Shown: positions 1 through 8,608 of the stretch, piece after piece
How the letters are laid out: every line of letters begins with the position of its first letter
Position numbering within the stretch: position 1 is the first letter of the stretch
NCBI GenBank assembly: GCA_039189975.1
Contig: JBCCYI010000017.1
Location: 1 to 31,646 of the forward strand
DNA: 31,646 nt
DNA from: HLUCCA09 sp039189975
Lineage (GTDB): Bacteria; Pseudomonadota; Alphaproteobacteria; Rhodobacterales; Rhodobacteraceae
Reading direction: 5' to 3'
The notes under the pieces: model-generated
What the model was told of the DNA's origin: nothing
The model's input: the letters and a program-made list of their open reading frames with translations, nothing else
Databases searched by the model: none
Translations under genes and position numbers: made by a program

Positions 1-36
1 ACCGAAACCCATATTCTGAAGGAGTTCCCAACCTAG
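1..36 (+). CDS. 3' end of a plus-strand gene (partial, unidentified)
   Basis: Frame 1 is open from the window edge and ends at TAG (34-36), giving the C-terminal residues TETHILKEFPT. Eleven residues are too few to identify a family. The stop overlaps the stop of the convergent minus-strand hydrolase on a shared CTAG (33-36), which is a common arrangement for convergent real genes and is the main reason to list it. It could be chance, since an open frame of this length is not significant. Confidence 0.35.
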   Translation, partial: TETHILKEFPT

Positions 37-746
37 GCGTCCGTCCGCGGCGGGCGCGCGAGCCAAGCGCGAAGCGCAGGGTTCACCATGTCCGGCCGCT
101 CCAAGGTCGAGAGATGCCCGCAGCGGGGAATACGCAAAAGCTCCGCGTCGGCGAGACCCCCGGCCAATTCCGCGGCTAAGTCGGGCGGCGTCAGAGCGTC
201 GTCCTCGCCCACGACCACAAGCGTCGGCGCGGCGATGTCGGCGAGATGCGGCCGCTGATCGACCCGAGACATGATCGCCTTTTGTTGGCGCACGAAGGCG
301 GGTTGGCCGACCCGCTTGGCCATCGCCGTAATCGTTTCAACGATCGCCGGATCCGTTCTGCCGGCTTCGGACAGCAACAACGGCAGCAGCAGCGGCGTGA
401 CGCCCTTGAACTCGCCCTTCGTCGACAATTCGATCAGACCGCGCCGCCGCGAAAGCGTTTCGGGATCGTCGGGCCGGGCGGAGGTGTTGAGCAGCGCGAG
501 CCGCGTCACGCGTTCCGGCGCCGCGCGCGCGATCGCGATCGCGCAGTAGCCGCCCATCGACAGCCCCGCCAGCGCGAACCGCTTCGGCGCGGCGTCGAGC
601 ACCTGGGCGGCCAGCGCGCCGATCGTGGAGGCGCCGGTCAGCGGCGCCACCATCACCGCATGATCGGCGTTGAGCGCCAGGAACTGGTGCGAGAAGAGCC
701 GCGCGTCGCACATCATGCCCGGCAGGAAGACGACAGGTTCGCCCAT
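33..746 (-). CDS. alpha/beta hydrolase
   Basis: A 237-residue cytoplasmic alpha/beta-fold hydrolase. An HG-like strand-turn (VVFLPGMM, residues 5-12) is followed by the nucleophile elbow GLSMGG (61-66, Ser63), an acid in VVGEDD (Asp182 or 183) and His211 in RCGHLSTLE, so the triad is complete. The length fits a minimal fold with a small cap. The open frame extends further upstream, but that part overlaps the MetE-like gene and reads as arginine-rich noise; the ATG at 746 sits 11 bases past that gene's stop with a GAGG about 9 bases before it. It is the last of nine same-strand genes. Substrate is unknown; esters or acyl-CoA-like thioesters are possible. Confidence 0.85.
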   Translation of the reverse strand: MGEPVVFLPGMMCDARLFSHQFLALNADHAVMVAPLTGASTIGALAAQVLDAAPKRFALAGLSMGGYCAIAIARAAPERVTRLALLNTSARPDDPETLSRRRGLIELSTKGEFKGVTPLLLPLLLSEAGRTDPAIVETITAMAKRVGQPAFVRQQKAIMSRVDQRPHLADIAAPTLVVVGEDDALTPPDLAAELAGGLADAELLRIPRCGHLSTLERPDMVNPALRAWLARPPRTDA

Positions 747-757
747 CGCGCCGGCCC

Positions 758-1897
<1,140 letters not shown>

Positions 1898-1906
1898 GGC
1901 GTCCTC

Positions 1907-2518
1907 TTAGATCTTGCGTGCCATCAGCACGGTGTGGCGTTCGGTCTCCGGGTCTTCGGCGAGAAAGCCAGTGAGACGCAAGCCATTCGCCTCCAGGCAC
2001 GCCGCGTAGGCCGCCGGGGAGAGCGATGCGTGATAGACGGCCGTGCCACCAACGCGGCCGGTCACTTCGCCCGCCTCGGGCCCGACCGTCAGCAGCGCAG
2101 AGCCCCCCGGCACGAGATGGTTGGAAATGCGCGCAATGCAGGCGCGCTGCTCCTCGGGGGTGAGGTGAAAGAAGCTGTCCCAGGCAATAATGCCGTCGAA
2201 GGCCTCACCGAGGTCCAGCACGCGCATATCGCCCTCCCGCCAGTCGCCTGCCGGAAAGCGGGCGCGGGCGATCTCCAGCATCGCGGGCGAGAAGTCGAGA
2301 CCCGTCACACCGAATCCCTCCGTGCGGAACCACCGCGCGATCGGGTCCCCCGTGCCACAACCGAGGTCGAGCACCCTTCCCCCCGGTGTCAGACACCGGG
2401 TGAAGCGCGCCAGCCACCGCGCTTCGAAGAGCGCGCGCGAGCGCTGCGCGTCAAATTCCGAGGCGTTCTTCTCATAAACGTCGCGGGTGCTGTCGGGGGT
2501 GGCGTCGATGTCGGTCAT
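1907..2518 (-). CDS. class I SAM-dependent methyltransferase
   Basis: A 203-residue protein with a class I methyltransferase Rossmann core. Motif I is VLDLGCGTG (49-57), followed by an acidic strand end GLDFSPAML and DGIIAWDSFFHL, typical of motifs II and IV of UbiE/Methyltransf_11-like enzymes. The short N-terminus and absence of extra domains point to a small-molecule methyltransferase; the acceptor cannot be read from sequence. The start has no clear Shine-Dalgarno, so it may be translated by coupling. It follows the NTF2-like gene by 52 bases; that gap contains a short GC hairpin (2563-2578) overlapping the NTF2-like stop, so a transcript boundary here is possible. Confidence 0.87.
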   Translation of the reverse strand: MTDIDATPDSTRDVYEKNASEFDAQRSRALFEARWLARFTRCLTPGGRVLDLGCGTGDPIARWFRTEGFGVTGLDFSPAMLEIARARFPAGDWREGDMRVLDLGEAFDGIIAWDSFFHLTPEEQRACIARISNHLVPGGSALLTVGPEAGEVTGRVGGTAVYHASLSPAAYAACLEANGLRLTGFLAEDPETERHTVLMARKI

Positions 2519-2570
2519 CGGAGGTCGTGGCGTCCTGATCTCTGCGCATTGCGTGCAGGCTTAGGGGCGG

Positions 2571-3524
2571 TCACCCCTGCGCTGTCACGATCTGTTTCCA
2601 GATCGCCGTCTCGTCGTACAGGACCCATTCGCGGCGCAGCCCCCATGGGCCAAATTCCGCGTGGCTGATCCCCATGACATGGACCTCCGCCCCCGTCGGT
2701 GCACCAAAGGCGCCCCAGCCCGCATGCGCCCCGGTCAGCGACCAGCGCACCGCGGCGCGCGGAGGCATACGGTCGTCCTCCCGTCCGATGACGTGGTGGA
2801 TGCGGAACACCGCGCCAGGAAAGGACGCCCGCAGCCCCAGCCAATGCGCATCGGCCGCGGCATGACCATGCCCCGTCTGCCCGCCGGGGTACTCCAGATG
2901 GCAGGCGCGGTCCCATTCCTCGGGGATCACGGAGAACTCCGCGTCCATCAGCCGGGTGAGCAGATCGGCAAAGGCCTCGCCAACCTCGTGGCCATTGCCC
3001 TCCCCGGTGTAAGGGCCGAGCACGTCGATCTCAGGGGTAAAGACCGCCCCCCGCCCAGCGGCAACCTCGGCGACCGCCCATTCCCGTGGGTCATGGCCGA
3101 GCTGCCGCACGATCGCGCCATTGTCGCGCACAAGCCACTCGTCCGCGATCATGTTGTCCTTGGCCCAGCAATCAGCAATGGCGCGGTATGTCACCGGCTT
3201 GCCCGTCGCGGGCCCAAAGGCGCCGCCCCGGTGCGTGGCCGTGGACAGGATGCGGTGTGAGGAAAGCAGACCTTCTTCGGGGGACCCGCTCCAGATCACA
3301 TCCTCGCCGAGGAGGACGCGGTCGGGAAACTCCACGAGGGTGGACATTGTGGCCGCCGTCGACGCGGGCTCGCCCGTTGAGATGCCGCCGGGCATGCGCA
3401 CGATGACGTCCGGGTGGTAATACTCGCGCATCCGCGCGCCCAGGCCGCGATCCTCCCAGATTTCCTTGGTGATCCCCAGGATATAGTCTGGGAAGTCCCG
3501 CCACTTGTTATCAAATCCCCGCAT
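2571..3524 (-). CDS. double NTF2/SnoaL-like protein (copy A)
   Basis: A 317-residue protein made of two NTF2/SnoaL-like cone domains, roughly residues 10-145 and 185-315. Domain 1 shows the family pattern of an N-terminal helix, YYHPDVIVRMPGG and the closing strands around EWLVRDNGAI; domain 2 ends with REWVLYDETAIWKQI. SnoaL-like folds act as cyclases, isomerases, hydratases or binding proteins; the activity here is unknown. The ATG at 3524 is preceded by GGAGG at good spacing and overlaps the LacI gene by 14 bases, indicating translational coupling. A longer frame exists upstream but lies inside the LacI gene. A paralogue with the same two-domain layout is at 6059-7090 in the same operon. 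Confidence 0.8.
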   Translation of the reverse strand: MRGFDNKWRDFPDYILGITKEIWEDRGLGARMREYYHPDVIVRMPGGISTGEPASTAATMSTLVEFPDRVLLGEDVIWSGSPEEGLLSSHRILSTATHRGGAFGPATGKPVTYRAIADCWAKDNMIADEWLVRDNGAIVRQLGHDPREWAVAEVAAGRGAVFTPEIDVLGPYTGEGNGHEVGEAFADLLTRLMDAEFSVIPEEWDRACHLEYPGGQTGHGHAAADAHWLGLRASFPGAVFRIHHVIGREDDRMPPRAAVRWSLTGAHAGWGAFGAPTGAEVHVMGISHAEFGPWGLRREWVLYDETAIWKQIVTAQG

Positions 3525-4551
3525 CCCATCCCTCCGGTACCCGAGCGGAGCCGCGCACGATGAGCGGTCCGTCAATTGCGATCTTCTGTGCGGCACGATC
3601 CGGCGCTTCGATCAGCGCCAGCAGCGTCTGGATCGTCGCTTCGACCATGCGTGACGCGGGCTGGCGTACCGTAGTCAGGTCATACGCCTCCCAGGCGGCT
3701 GCCTGCACGTCGTCGTAGCCCACGACCGACACGTCGCCCGGCACGGAAAGCCCGCAGCGAAAGCGCAGCGCGTCCATGACGCCAAAGGCCATATGATCGT
3801 TACCGACGAAAATCGCGTCTGGCTGCGCTGTTTGCCACAGCGCGGTCGCGACCTCCGCGGCCACCTCGCGCCTGTACATCCCGTCCTCGACCGCCACCGG
3901 CTCGGCCCCCTGCGCCGTCAGACCCTTGCGAAATCCTGCTTCGCGGTCCCGCCCGGTGGTGGACCCTTGCCAGCCCGAAACATGGGCGATCCGCGTATGA
4001 CCGCCGGCCAGAAGGAAGTCCGCCACGCGGTGTCCGCCGGCCACGTTGTCGGATGTCACTTCGCTCAGCCGCCCGTCCGCATGCCCGCGATTGAAGAGCA
4101 CAACCGGAATGCCCGCCTCCTCACACCGCGTGAAGAGCTCATCCGACAGGCCGACGGAGGCCGCAATGATCCCGTCGACCTGATAATCCAGAAGCTCCCC
4201 GATCACCCGGTCGACTTCGGGGCCTCGCCCCATCGCGACAAAGACGAGCACATGGTAGCCTTCCGCCTGGAGCGCGTTCGAGAGCCGCTCAAGCGCTTCG
4301 GGGTAAAATTGGTTGTGCAGATAGGCAACGACGAGCCCAATGATCCGGCTCCGCCCTGTGATCAGTGATCGCGCGAGCACGTTGGGCCGATACCCCAGCT
4401 CGCGCGCGGCCTTCTTGACCCGCTCGGCCATCTTCGGGCTCACGGAAGCGCCAGGGGTAAAGACACGGCTTACCGCGGATTGGCTCACGCCCGCCGCCGC
4501 TGCCACATCGAGCGACGTCACCTTATCCCGGCTGGCTTTCTCCCTCGGCAT
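3511..4551 (-). CDS. LacI-family transcriptional regulator
   Basis: A 346-residue LacI/GalR repressor. The N-terminal helix-turn-helix is TSLDVAAAAGVSQSAVSRVF (12-31), followed by the hinge helix NVLARSL (57-63) and a periplasmic-binding-protein-like sensor domain starting IIGLVVAYLHNQFYPE. VGNDHMAFGVMDALR and SVVGYDDVQAA are characteristic of the second subdomain. The ATG at 4551 is chosen because AAGGA lies 7 bases before it; an in-frame ATG at 4566 has no such site. It sits inside the operon between SDR and NTF2-like genes, so the ligand is probably a substrate or intermediate of that pathway. A matching palindrome is found at 8524-8537 upstream of the first gene. Confidence 0.93.
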   Translation of the reverse strand: MPREKASRDKVTSLDVAAAAGVSQSAVSRVFTPGASVSPKMAERVKKAARELGYRPNVLARSLITGRSRIIGLVVAYLHNQFYPEALERLSNALQAEGYHVLVFVAMGRGPEVDRVIGELLDYQVDGIIAASVGLSDELFTRCEEAGIPVVLFNRGHADGRLSEVTSDNVAGGHRVADFLLAGGHTRIAHVSGWQGSTTGRDREAGFRKGLTAQGAEPVAVEDGMYRREVAAEVATALWQTAQPDAIFVGNDHMAFGVMDALRFRCGLSVPGDVSVVGYDDVQAAAWEAYDLTTVRQPASRMVEATIQTLLALIEAPDRAAQKIAIDGPLIVRGSARVPEGWDAGI

Positions 4552-4570
4552 CCTGTGTTCCTTCATGCGC

Positions 4571-4605
4571 ACGGCCTGGCACGGACTGGTACGGACTGGT
4601 ACGGG
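4571..4605. repeat. 10-bp tandem repeat between SDR and LacI genes
   Basis: Three consecutive copies of ACGGMCTGGY (4571-4580, 4581-4590, 4591-4600) run into a partial fourth (ACGGG). The second and third copies are identical. The array fills nearly the whole gap between the SDR stop (4607) and the LacI ribosome-binding region. The period equals one helical turn. It may be replication slippage in spacer DNA or a binding array; nothing in it resembles a LacI-type palindrome. Confidence 0.8.
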
Positions 4606-4606
4606 G

Positions 4607-5374
4607 CTAGCCTGCCGTCCAGCCGCCGTCCACAATGAGATGCGTGCCGGTGATGAGCGCGCTGGCGTCGGACGCCAAAAAGAGCACCGGGCCCATGATG
4701 TCCTCCACCTCGCCGACACGCCCCAGCTTGATCTTGCTTTCAATCCAGGCGACGCGCTCGGGGTTGGCAAAGGTCACTTCGGTCAATGCGGTGCGGATAA
4801 AGGTCGGGCAGATCGTGTTCACCCGAACCCCCTTTGGGCCCCATTCCATCGCCATGGCCTTGGTCATGCCCTCCACGGCAAACTTCGACGCACAGTAGAG
4901 CGCGCGGTCGACCCCGCCTACATGCCCCATCTGGCTCGAAATCTGGATGATCGACCCTCCGCCCTTCTCTGCCATCCCGGGCGCGACGGCGCGTGCCAGA
5001 AAGAACGCCGCCTTGGTGTTGGCCGCCATGACGGTGTCGTAGTCGTCCTCGCTTGTCTCGGTCACGGGGCCGGGCCGCGTCGTCCCCGCCGAGTTGACAA
5101 GGACATCAAAGGGCCCCCGCGCCGCCACCATCGCCTCAACCGCCGCAACGTCCGATACGTCGCAGACGGCCGCCTCCGCCGCGTGGCCCGCCTGCCGCAT
5201 CGCTGCGACCGCCGCGTCCAGTCCCGCGGCGCCCCGAGCGGAAAGCACCACATGCGCCCCGGCCTGCGCCAGCGCCACCGCTGCGCCAAGGCCGATCCCG
5301 CGCGACGCCCCCGTCACCAGCGCCCGCCGTCCCGCGAGCGACATCGTCGGCATCCGCGGCAAGCTCACACTCAT
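4607..5374 (-). CDS. short-chain dehydrogenase/reductase (SDR)
   Basis: A 255-residue classical SDR. The cofactor motif TGASRGIG is at 21-28, CDVSD at 71-75 and NSAG at 94-97. Catalytic residues are Asn119 (AANTK), Ser146/147 (QISSQMG), Tyr160 and Lys164 (YCASK), all present. The C-terminus HLIVDGGWTAG is typical of FabG-like SDRs. It should oxidise an alcohol or reduce a carbonyl with NAD(P). The ATG at 5374 is supported by GGAG 7-8 bases upstream and by an ATGA overlap with the preceding gene's stop. An extended upstream frame lies inside that gene. Together with the HisD-family enzyme it gives two dehydrogenases in one operon. Confidence 0.93.
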   Translation of the reverse strand: MSVSLPRMPTMSLAGRRALVTGASRGIGLGAAVALAQAGAHVVLSARGAAGLDAAVAAMRQAGHAAEAAVCDVSDVAAVEAMVAARGPFDVLVNSAGTTRPGPVTETSEDDYDTVMAANTKAAFFLARAVAPGMAEKGGGSIIQISSQMGHVGGVDRALYCASKFAVEGMTKAMAMEWGPKGVRVNTICPTFIRTALTEVTFANPERVAWIESKIKLGRVGEVEDIMGPVLFLASDASALITGTHLIVDGGWTAG

Positions 5375-6045
5375 GGTCCGTCTCCTGCAAAAGCATCGTA
5401 GATCGGCAGCGCCGGATAGCGGATGCCCCGAAACGGAGGAAAATCGCGATAGCGCTCCGTGCGCCGTGCATCCGGCGTTCCACCAGGTCGGATAAGGCAC
5501 CCCTTGGGCGCGACATAGCTATCGATCCGACGCATGTCCGACCCCTCGCGCCACGTTAGGTTGAACGCCGCGTTCTTTGGAAAGAACCATACCTCGTGAA
5601 AGGGAAGATGGTCATAGAGCCACCATGCAAGATCGCGCCAGCTCCGGCCCGCATTGTACACCCCCGCGAACCAGGGCACGCAGACGGTCGCACATGCGCC
5701 CATCCGACCCTTGGCATCCCGCCGGTCCCAGATATGCCCGCCGTAGTTCTTGGGGTTGGCCGCGCATTTCTGCGGCCGCACCTCCGTGGCGCCGAAGTTG
5801 TTCAGTTCTGGCGAGCGATAGCCCGAGCGGACGTCGATCGGCCCAAACGTCTCCACGAGCGGCTCCAGCAGGTGCTCCGCCAGACCGCGCCCCGCGGCGA
5901 TCGCCAGATCCGGCGTCTCCGGCAGGTTCGGCTTGCCATAAAAGCAACCGATCTCGGTGAAGAGAAAATCCCGCATGGTGAAGTGCCGCGACAGGCGGAC
6001 CCGCCCCAACGCCTCCAGCGAGACATAGCTCCCCGGACGCCGCAT
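5371..6045 (-). CDS. peptidase M15-like (hedgehog/DD-peptidase fold) protein, possibly degenerate
   Basis: A 224-residue protein. Residues 18-31 (LSRHFTMRDF...) and SGYRSPELN (74-82) match the conserved N-half of peptidase M15A (Peptidase_M15_3), zinc D-Ala-D-Ala-type peptidases. The canonical zinc motif is SxHxxGxAxD; here His104 (GGHIWD) is present, but the following segment GRMGACATV (113-121) carries Thr120 where an Asp would be expected, and no clear WHxE is seen near LTWREG. No signal peptide is visible, odd for a wall peptidase. It starts 13 bases after the NTF2-like stop and overlaps the SDR start by ATGA, so it belongs to the operon. It may be a repurposed binding or scaffold protein. 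Confidence 0.7.
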   Translation of the reverse strand: MRRPGSYVSLEALGRVRLSRHFTMRDFLFTEIGCFYGKPNLPETPDLAIAAGRGLAEHLLEPLVETFGPIDVRSGYRSPELNNFGATEVRPQKCAANPKNYGGHIWDRRDAKGRMGACATVCVPWFAGVYNAGRSWRDLAWWLYDHLPFHEVWFFPKNAAFNLTWREGSDMRRIDSYVAPKGCLIRPGGTPDARRTERYRDFPPFRGIRYPALPIYDAFAGDGP

Positions 6046-6058
6046 CAGGCCCGCAGCC

Positions 6059-7090
6059 TCATGCCACCAGCTCCCGCATGCGCGCCCAGACATCGACACC
6101 CAGCTGATCATACACATCGAGCAGATCCACCAGCACCCAGTTCTCGCGGATAAGCCCCCCTTCAAGCCGCCAGAAATCCAGCGACCGCATGGTGATGCGA
6201 CGCCCCGCGGGGGCAATTCCCATCCACCCGCCATGGGTCAACGTCTGCACCATGTTCGGCCACCCCGTAACACCGACGTACGCGCCCTCGGCCATGAAGT
6301 GATAGACAATCTCGTCAAGGTACTGCCCCCGATCCGGCATCGCACCGAGAAAGGGGATCTGATGGTGCCGACGGAAGCCTTCGATCCCGCGCCCTGTCCC
6401 GATCCCCGCCGGTCCGTACCAGGTCATCTTCGGGTGCCAGAAGCGGTCCATCTCCATCACTTCCGGCCCGCCTTCGGACGGGTGCTTCTTGAGGTGCGTG
6501 AGCATGTCCACCACATGGGCCGCCGCCGCAGCCCCGTCTCCCTCGTGAGGGCCCAGCCCGTCACAGGTGGCCGGCCCCGGAATATGCCAGTCCCGCCCAA
6601 GGCTCGGCGCCAACGGCCAGGCCCGCGCCTGCATCATCACTTCCGGGATGTCCCAGAGCACTTGCGCCTCAACGACCTGTCCGCCCTCAATCCGAAAGAA
6701 CTCGTGAAACCGCATATGGACCACGCGTCCGGTCGCTGGAATGTCCATCCAGGCGCGCTCAAGCGTCCCGAGATAGTATCCCCCGCCCCCGATCCAGTGC
6801 CCGCCGTGCTCATCCGGCCCTGCAATCCGAATATGCACACGCCGCTCAACATCCGGCATTGCAACGGCCAGCGGCGCCAAGCACCGCTCCCACCAACCAT
6901 CCCACCCCGTCAAATCCCCGAAGGGCGCGCACATCCGCACCAGCGCGTCTGCGGCAAACGCGCGGTCCCCCGCACGGTCAGCCTGCCCCATGTCGTCGTA
7001 GAGCGCCGCCTCAACTTCCTCGAGCACCGCCCGCATCGCATCCCGCGCCGCCAACGATCCCGCCTGCTCAACCACATCAATGCCCTTCAT
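6059..7090 (-). CDS. double NTF2/SnoaL-like protein (copy B)
   Basis: A 343-residue protein with two NTF2/SnoaL-like domains, roughly residues 30-165 and 185-335. FHEFFRIEGGQVVEAQVLWD ends domain 1, and a parallel stretch around FWRLEGGLIRENWVLVDLLD ends domain 2, showing an internal duplication. It is a diverged paralogue of the protein at 2571-3524. The annotated ATG (7088-7090) lies inside the recurring intergenic element at 7088-7117, with only a weak GAAG nearby and GAGGA about 12 bases away; an in-frame ATG at 7036 (MRAVLEEV) is an alternative start. Role in the pathway is unknown; lyase, isomerase or hydratase are family-consistent options. Confidence 0.8.
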   Translation of the reverse strand: MKGIDVVEQAGSLAARDAMRAVLEEVEAALYDDMGQADRAGDRAFAADALVRMCAPFGDLTGWDGWWERCLAPLAVAMPDVERRVHIRIAGPDEHGGHWIGGGGYYLGTLERAWMDIPATGRVVHMRFHEFFRIEGGQVVEAQVLWDIPEVMMQARAWPLAPSLGRDWHIPGPATCDGLGPHEGDGAAAAAHVVDMLTHLKKHPSEGGPEVMEMDRFWHPKMTWYGPAGIGTGRGIEGFRRHHQIPFLGAMPDRGQYLDEIVYHFMAEGAYVGVTGWPNMVQTLTHGGWMGIAPAGRRITMRSLDFWRLEGGLIRENWVLVDLLDVYDQLGVDVWARMRELVA

Positions 7091-7117
7091 TGTGCTTCAA
7101 ATATCCTCGCCGAAGGC
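7088..7117 (-). repeat. recurring intergenic element, copy 1
   Basis: Read on the minus strand it is GCCTTCGGCGAGGATATTTG followed by AAGCACAATG. It matches copy 2 (8609-8638) at 27 of 30 positions and shares the right half with copy 3 (19000-19020). The terminal ATG is the putative start codon of the NTF2-like gene at 6059-7090. A GCC-TTC-GGC mini-stem precedes the AT-rich part. Confidence 0.75.
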
Positions 7118-7131
7118 AGCCCGCGCGCGCC

Positions 7132-7194
7132 TTCACTCCGCCATATCCCGGTACGGCGCAGCCGCCCCATAGGGCACGTTCACTCCGCCATATC
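7132..7194. repeat. 16-bp direct repeat at the 3' end of the HisD-like gene
   Basis: TTCACTCCGCCATATC occurs exactly at 7132-7147 and 7179-7194, 47 bases apart. On the coding strand one copy encodes part of RYGGVN and the other contains the stop codon. The final ~20 residues of the HisD-like protein lie between and within the copies, so the C-terminus may have been altered by a small duplication or recombination. Confidence 0.7.
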
Positions 7195-8458
7195 GCCGGA
7201 CCCGGACGTTGCATTGCTCCGCATGACCGACAAATCCTTCGAGCATACACAACCGCGACCCATATTCCCCGATCAGCGTCGCCGCCTCGTCGTCCAGAAT
7301 CCTCTGATAGGAATGCGTCTTGATAAACTTGCCGACCCACAGCCCGCCGGTATACCGCCCCGCTTTCTTCGTCGGCAACGTGTGGTTCGTCCCGATCACC
7401 TTGTCGCCATTCGCCACATTCGTCCGCGGTCCCAGAAAGAGCGCCCCGTAATTCGTCATGTACTCCAGGAACCACTCGTCACGATCGGTCATCACCTGCA
7501 CATGCTCGGACGCCACGTCGTCCGACACCGCCAGCATCTCATCGTAATCCGCACAGAGGATGACTTCGCCATAATCCTCCCACGACACCCGCGCCGTTTC
7601 GGCCGTCGGCAGGATCTGCAACAACCGCTCGATCTCCACCAGCGTGTCCTCGGCCAGCTTGCGCGACTGCGTGATCAGCACCGCTGGCGAGTTATACCCA
7701 TGCTCTGCCTGCCCCAGCAGATCGGTTGCGCACATCTCGCCATCAACGGTCTCATCCGCAATAACGCATGTCTCCGTCGGACCGGCAAAGAGGTCGATCC
7801 CCACGCGGCCGAAAAGCTGCCGCTTGGCCTCCGCAACAAACGCATTCCCGGGCCCGACAAGCATATCCACCGGCGCGATCGACGGGGTGCCGATCGCCAT
7901 CGCCCCCACCGCCTGCACCCCACCGAGAACAAGGATCTCATCCGCGCCGCCCTCGTCCATTGCTGCCACAATCGCCGGATGCGGCTTGCCGTCGACCGGC
8001 GGCGCCGAAGCCACAATCCGTTTCACTCCGGCCACCTTCGCCGTCAGCACCGACATATGCGCCGAGGCAACCATGGGAAACTTCCCCCCCGGCACATAAC
8101 ACCCAACGGAATTCACAGGGATGTTCCGGTGCCCCAACACCACCCCAGGCAACGTCTCCACTTCAATGTCGACCATCGACGCCCGCTGCGCCTCCGCAAA
8201 CCGCCGGATCTGGTCCTGCGCAAACCGGATATCGGCCATCTCCCGCTCCGACACCTGCGCCTTGGCCGCCTCGATTTCCGACCGCGTCAGCCGAAAGGCC
8301 TCTGGCGCGTAGCGGTCAAACTTCTCCGAAAGCTCCCGGACGGCCACATCTCCGCGTTGCGCGATGTCTCCCAGGATCCCCTCGACGATCCCCCGCACCT
8401 TGGCATCGTCTTCCGCCCGCTCCGCTGCCGGCTTGCCCCGCTTCAAATACTCGGCCAT
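7133..8458 (-). CDS. HisD-family (histidinol dehydrogenase-like) alcohol dehydrogenase
   Basis: A 441-residue member of the histidinol dehydrogenase family, which uses zinc and NAD for alcohol oxidation. Catalytic positions are kept: Gln250 and His253 (GQAEHGYNSP), Glu318-His319 (SEHV), Asp352 (NGDK), His412 (GHAEQ), with VGPGNAFVAEAKRQLFG and GTNHTLPT around them. Because it heads an operon with an SDR and a LacI regulator and no his genes, a catabolic role is more likely than histidine synthesis. HpsN, the sulfopropanediol 3-dehydrogenase of roseobacters, is a family member with a similar motif set. The ATG at 8458 is chosen for the AGGAGAGGG upstream; the longer frame to 8620 runs through promoter sequence. 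Confidence 0.88.
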   Translation of the reverse strand: MAEYLKRGKPAAERAEDDAKVRGIVEGILGDIAQRGDVAVRELSEKFDRYAPEAFRLTRSEIEAAKAQVSEREMADIRFAQDQIRRFAEAQRASMVDIEVETLPGVVLGHRNIPVNSVGCYVPGGKFPMVASAHMSVLTAKVAGVKRIVASAPPVDGKPHPAIVAAMDEGGADEILVLGGVQAVGAMAIGTPSIAPVDMLVGPGNAFVAEAKRQLFGRVGIDLFAGPTETCVIADETVDGEMCATDLLGQAEHGYNSPAVLITQSRKLAEDTLVEIERLLQILPTAETARVSWEDYGEVILCADYDEMLAVSDDVASEHVQVMTDRDEWFLEYMTNYGALFLGPRTNVANGDKVIGTNHTLPTKKAGRYTGGLWVGKFIKTHSYQRILDDEAATLIGEYGSRLCMLEGFVGHAEQCNVRVRRYGGVNVPYGAAAPYRDMAE

Positions 8459-8487
8459 CGACGCTTCCCTCTCCTCGGTCCGAACGA

Positions 8488-8515
8488 AGCATACTCCAGC
8501 CGCGCCATGTCTCAA
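8488..8515 (-). promoter_or_regulatory. predicted promoter of the HisD-headed operon
   Basis: On the minus strand TTGAGA (8510-8515) and TATGCT (8488-8493) are separated by 16 bases, a good sigma-70-type match. Transcription would start near 8481, leaving a leader of about 22 bases with the AGGAGAGGG ribosome site before the ATG at 8458. Confidence 0.5.
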
Positions 8516-8523
8516 CCGATTCC

Positions 8524-8537
8524 TGCAAACGTATGCA
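8524..8537. promoter_or_regulatory. predicted LacI-family operator
   Basis: TGCAAACGTATGCA is a near-perfect palindrome (12 of 14 positions) centred on CG, the hallmark of LacI/GalR-family operators. It is 9 bases upstream of the predicted -35 box, centred near -49. The operon's fifth gene is a LacI-family regulator. The position upstream of -35 would suit activation or cooperative repression rather than simple steric block. Confidence 0.55.
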
Positions 8538-8608
8538 CGAGCCGCATCCCGCGAAATCTCTCCCGTGAAACGGCCCAACGCCCCCGGCGAAGACTCCGCC
8601 GCTCCTTT

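Noticed and set aside
528..548. Repeated GCGATCGC-like palindromes resembling HIP1
   Set aside because: They fall in codons for an Ala-Ile-Ala-Ile run in the hydrolase; HIP1 is a cyanobacterial feature and there is no array here.
2563..2578. Hairpin AGGGG-N6-CCCCT as an operon terminator
   Set aside because: The stem is only 5 bp, overlaps the stop codon and has no T-tract, so it is too weak to call a terminator.
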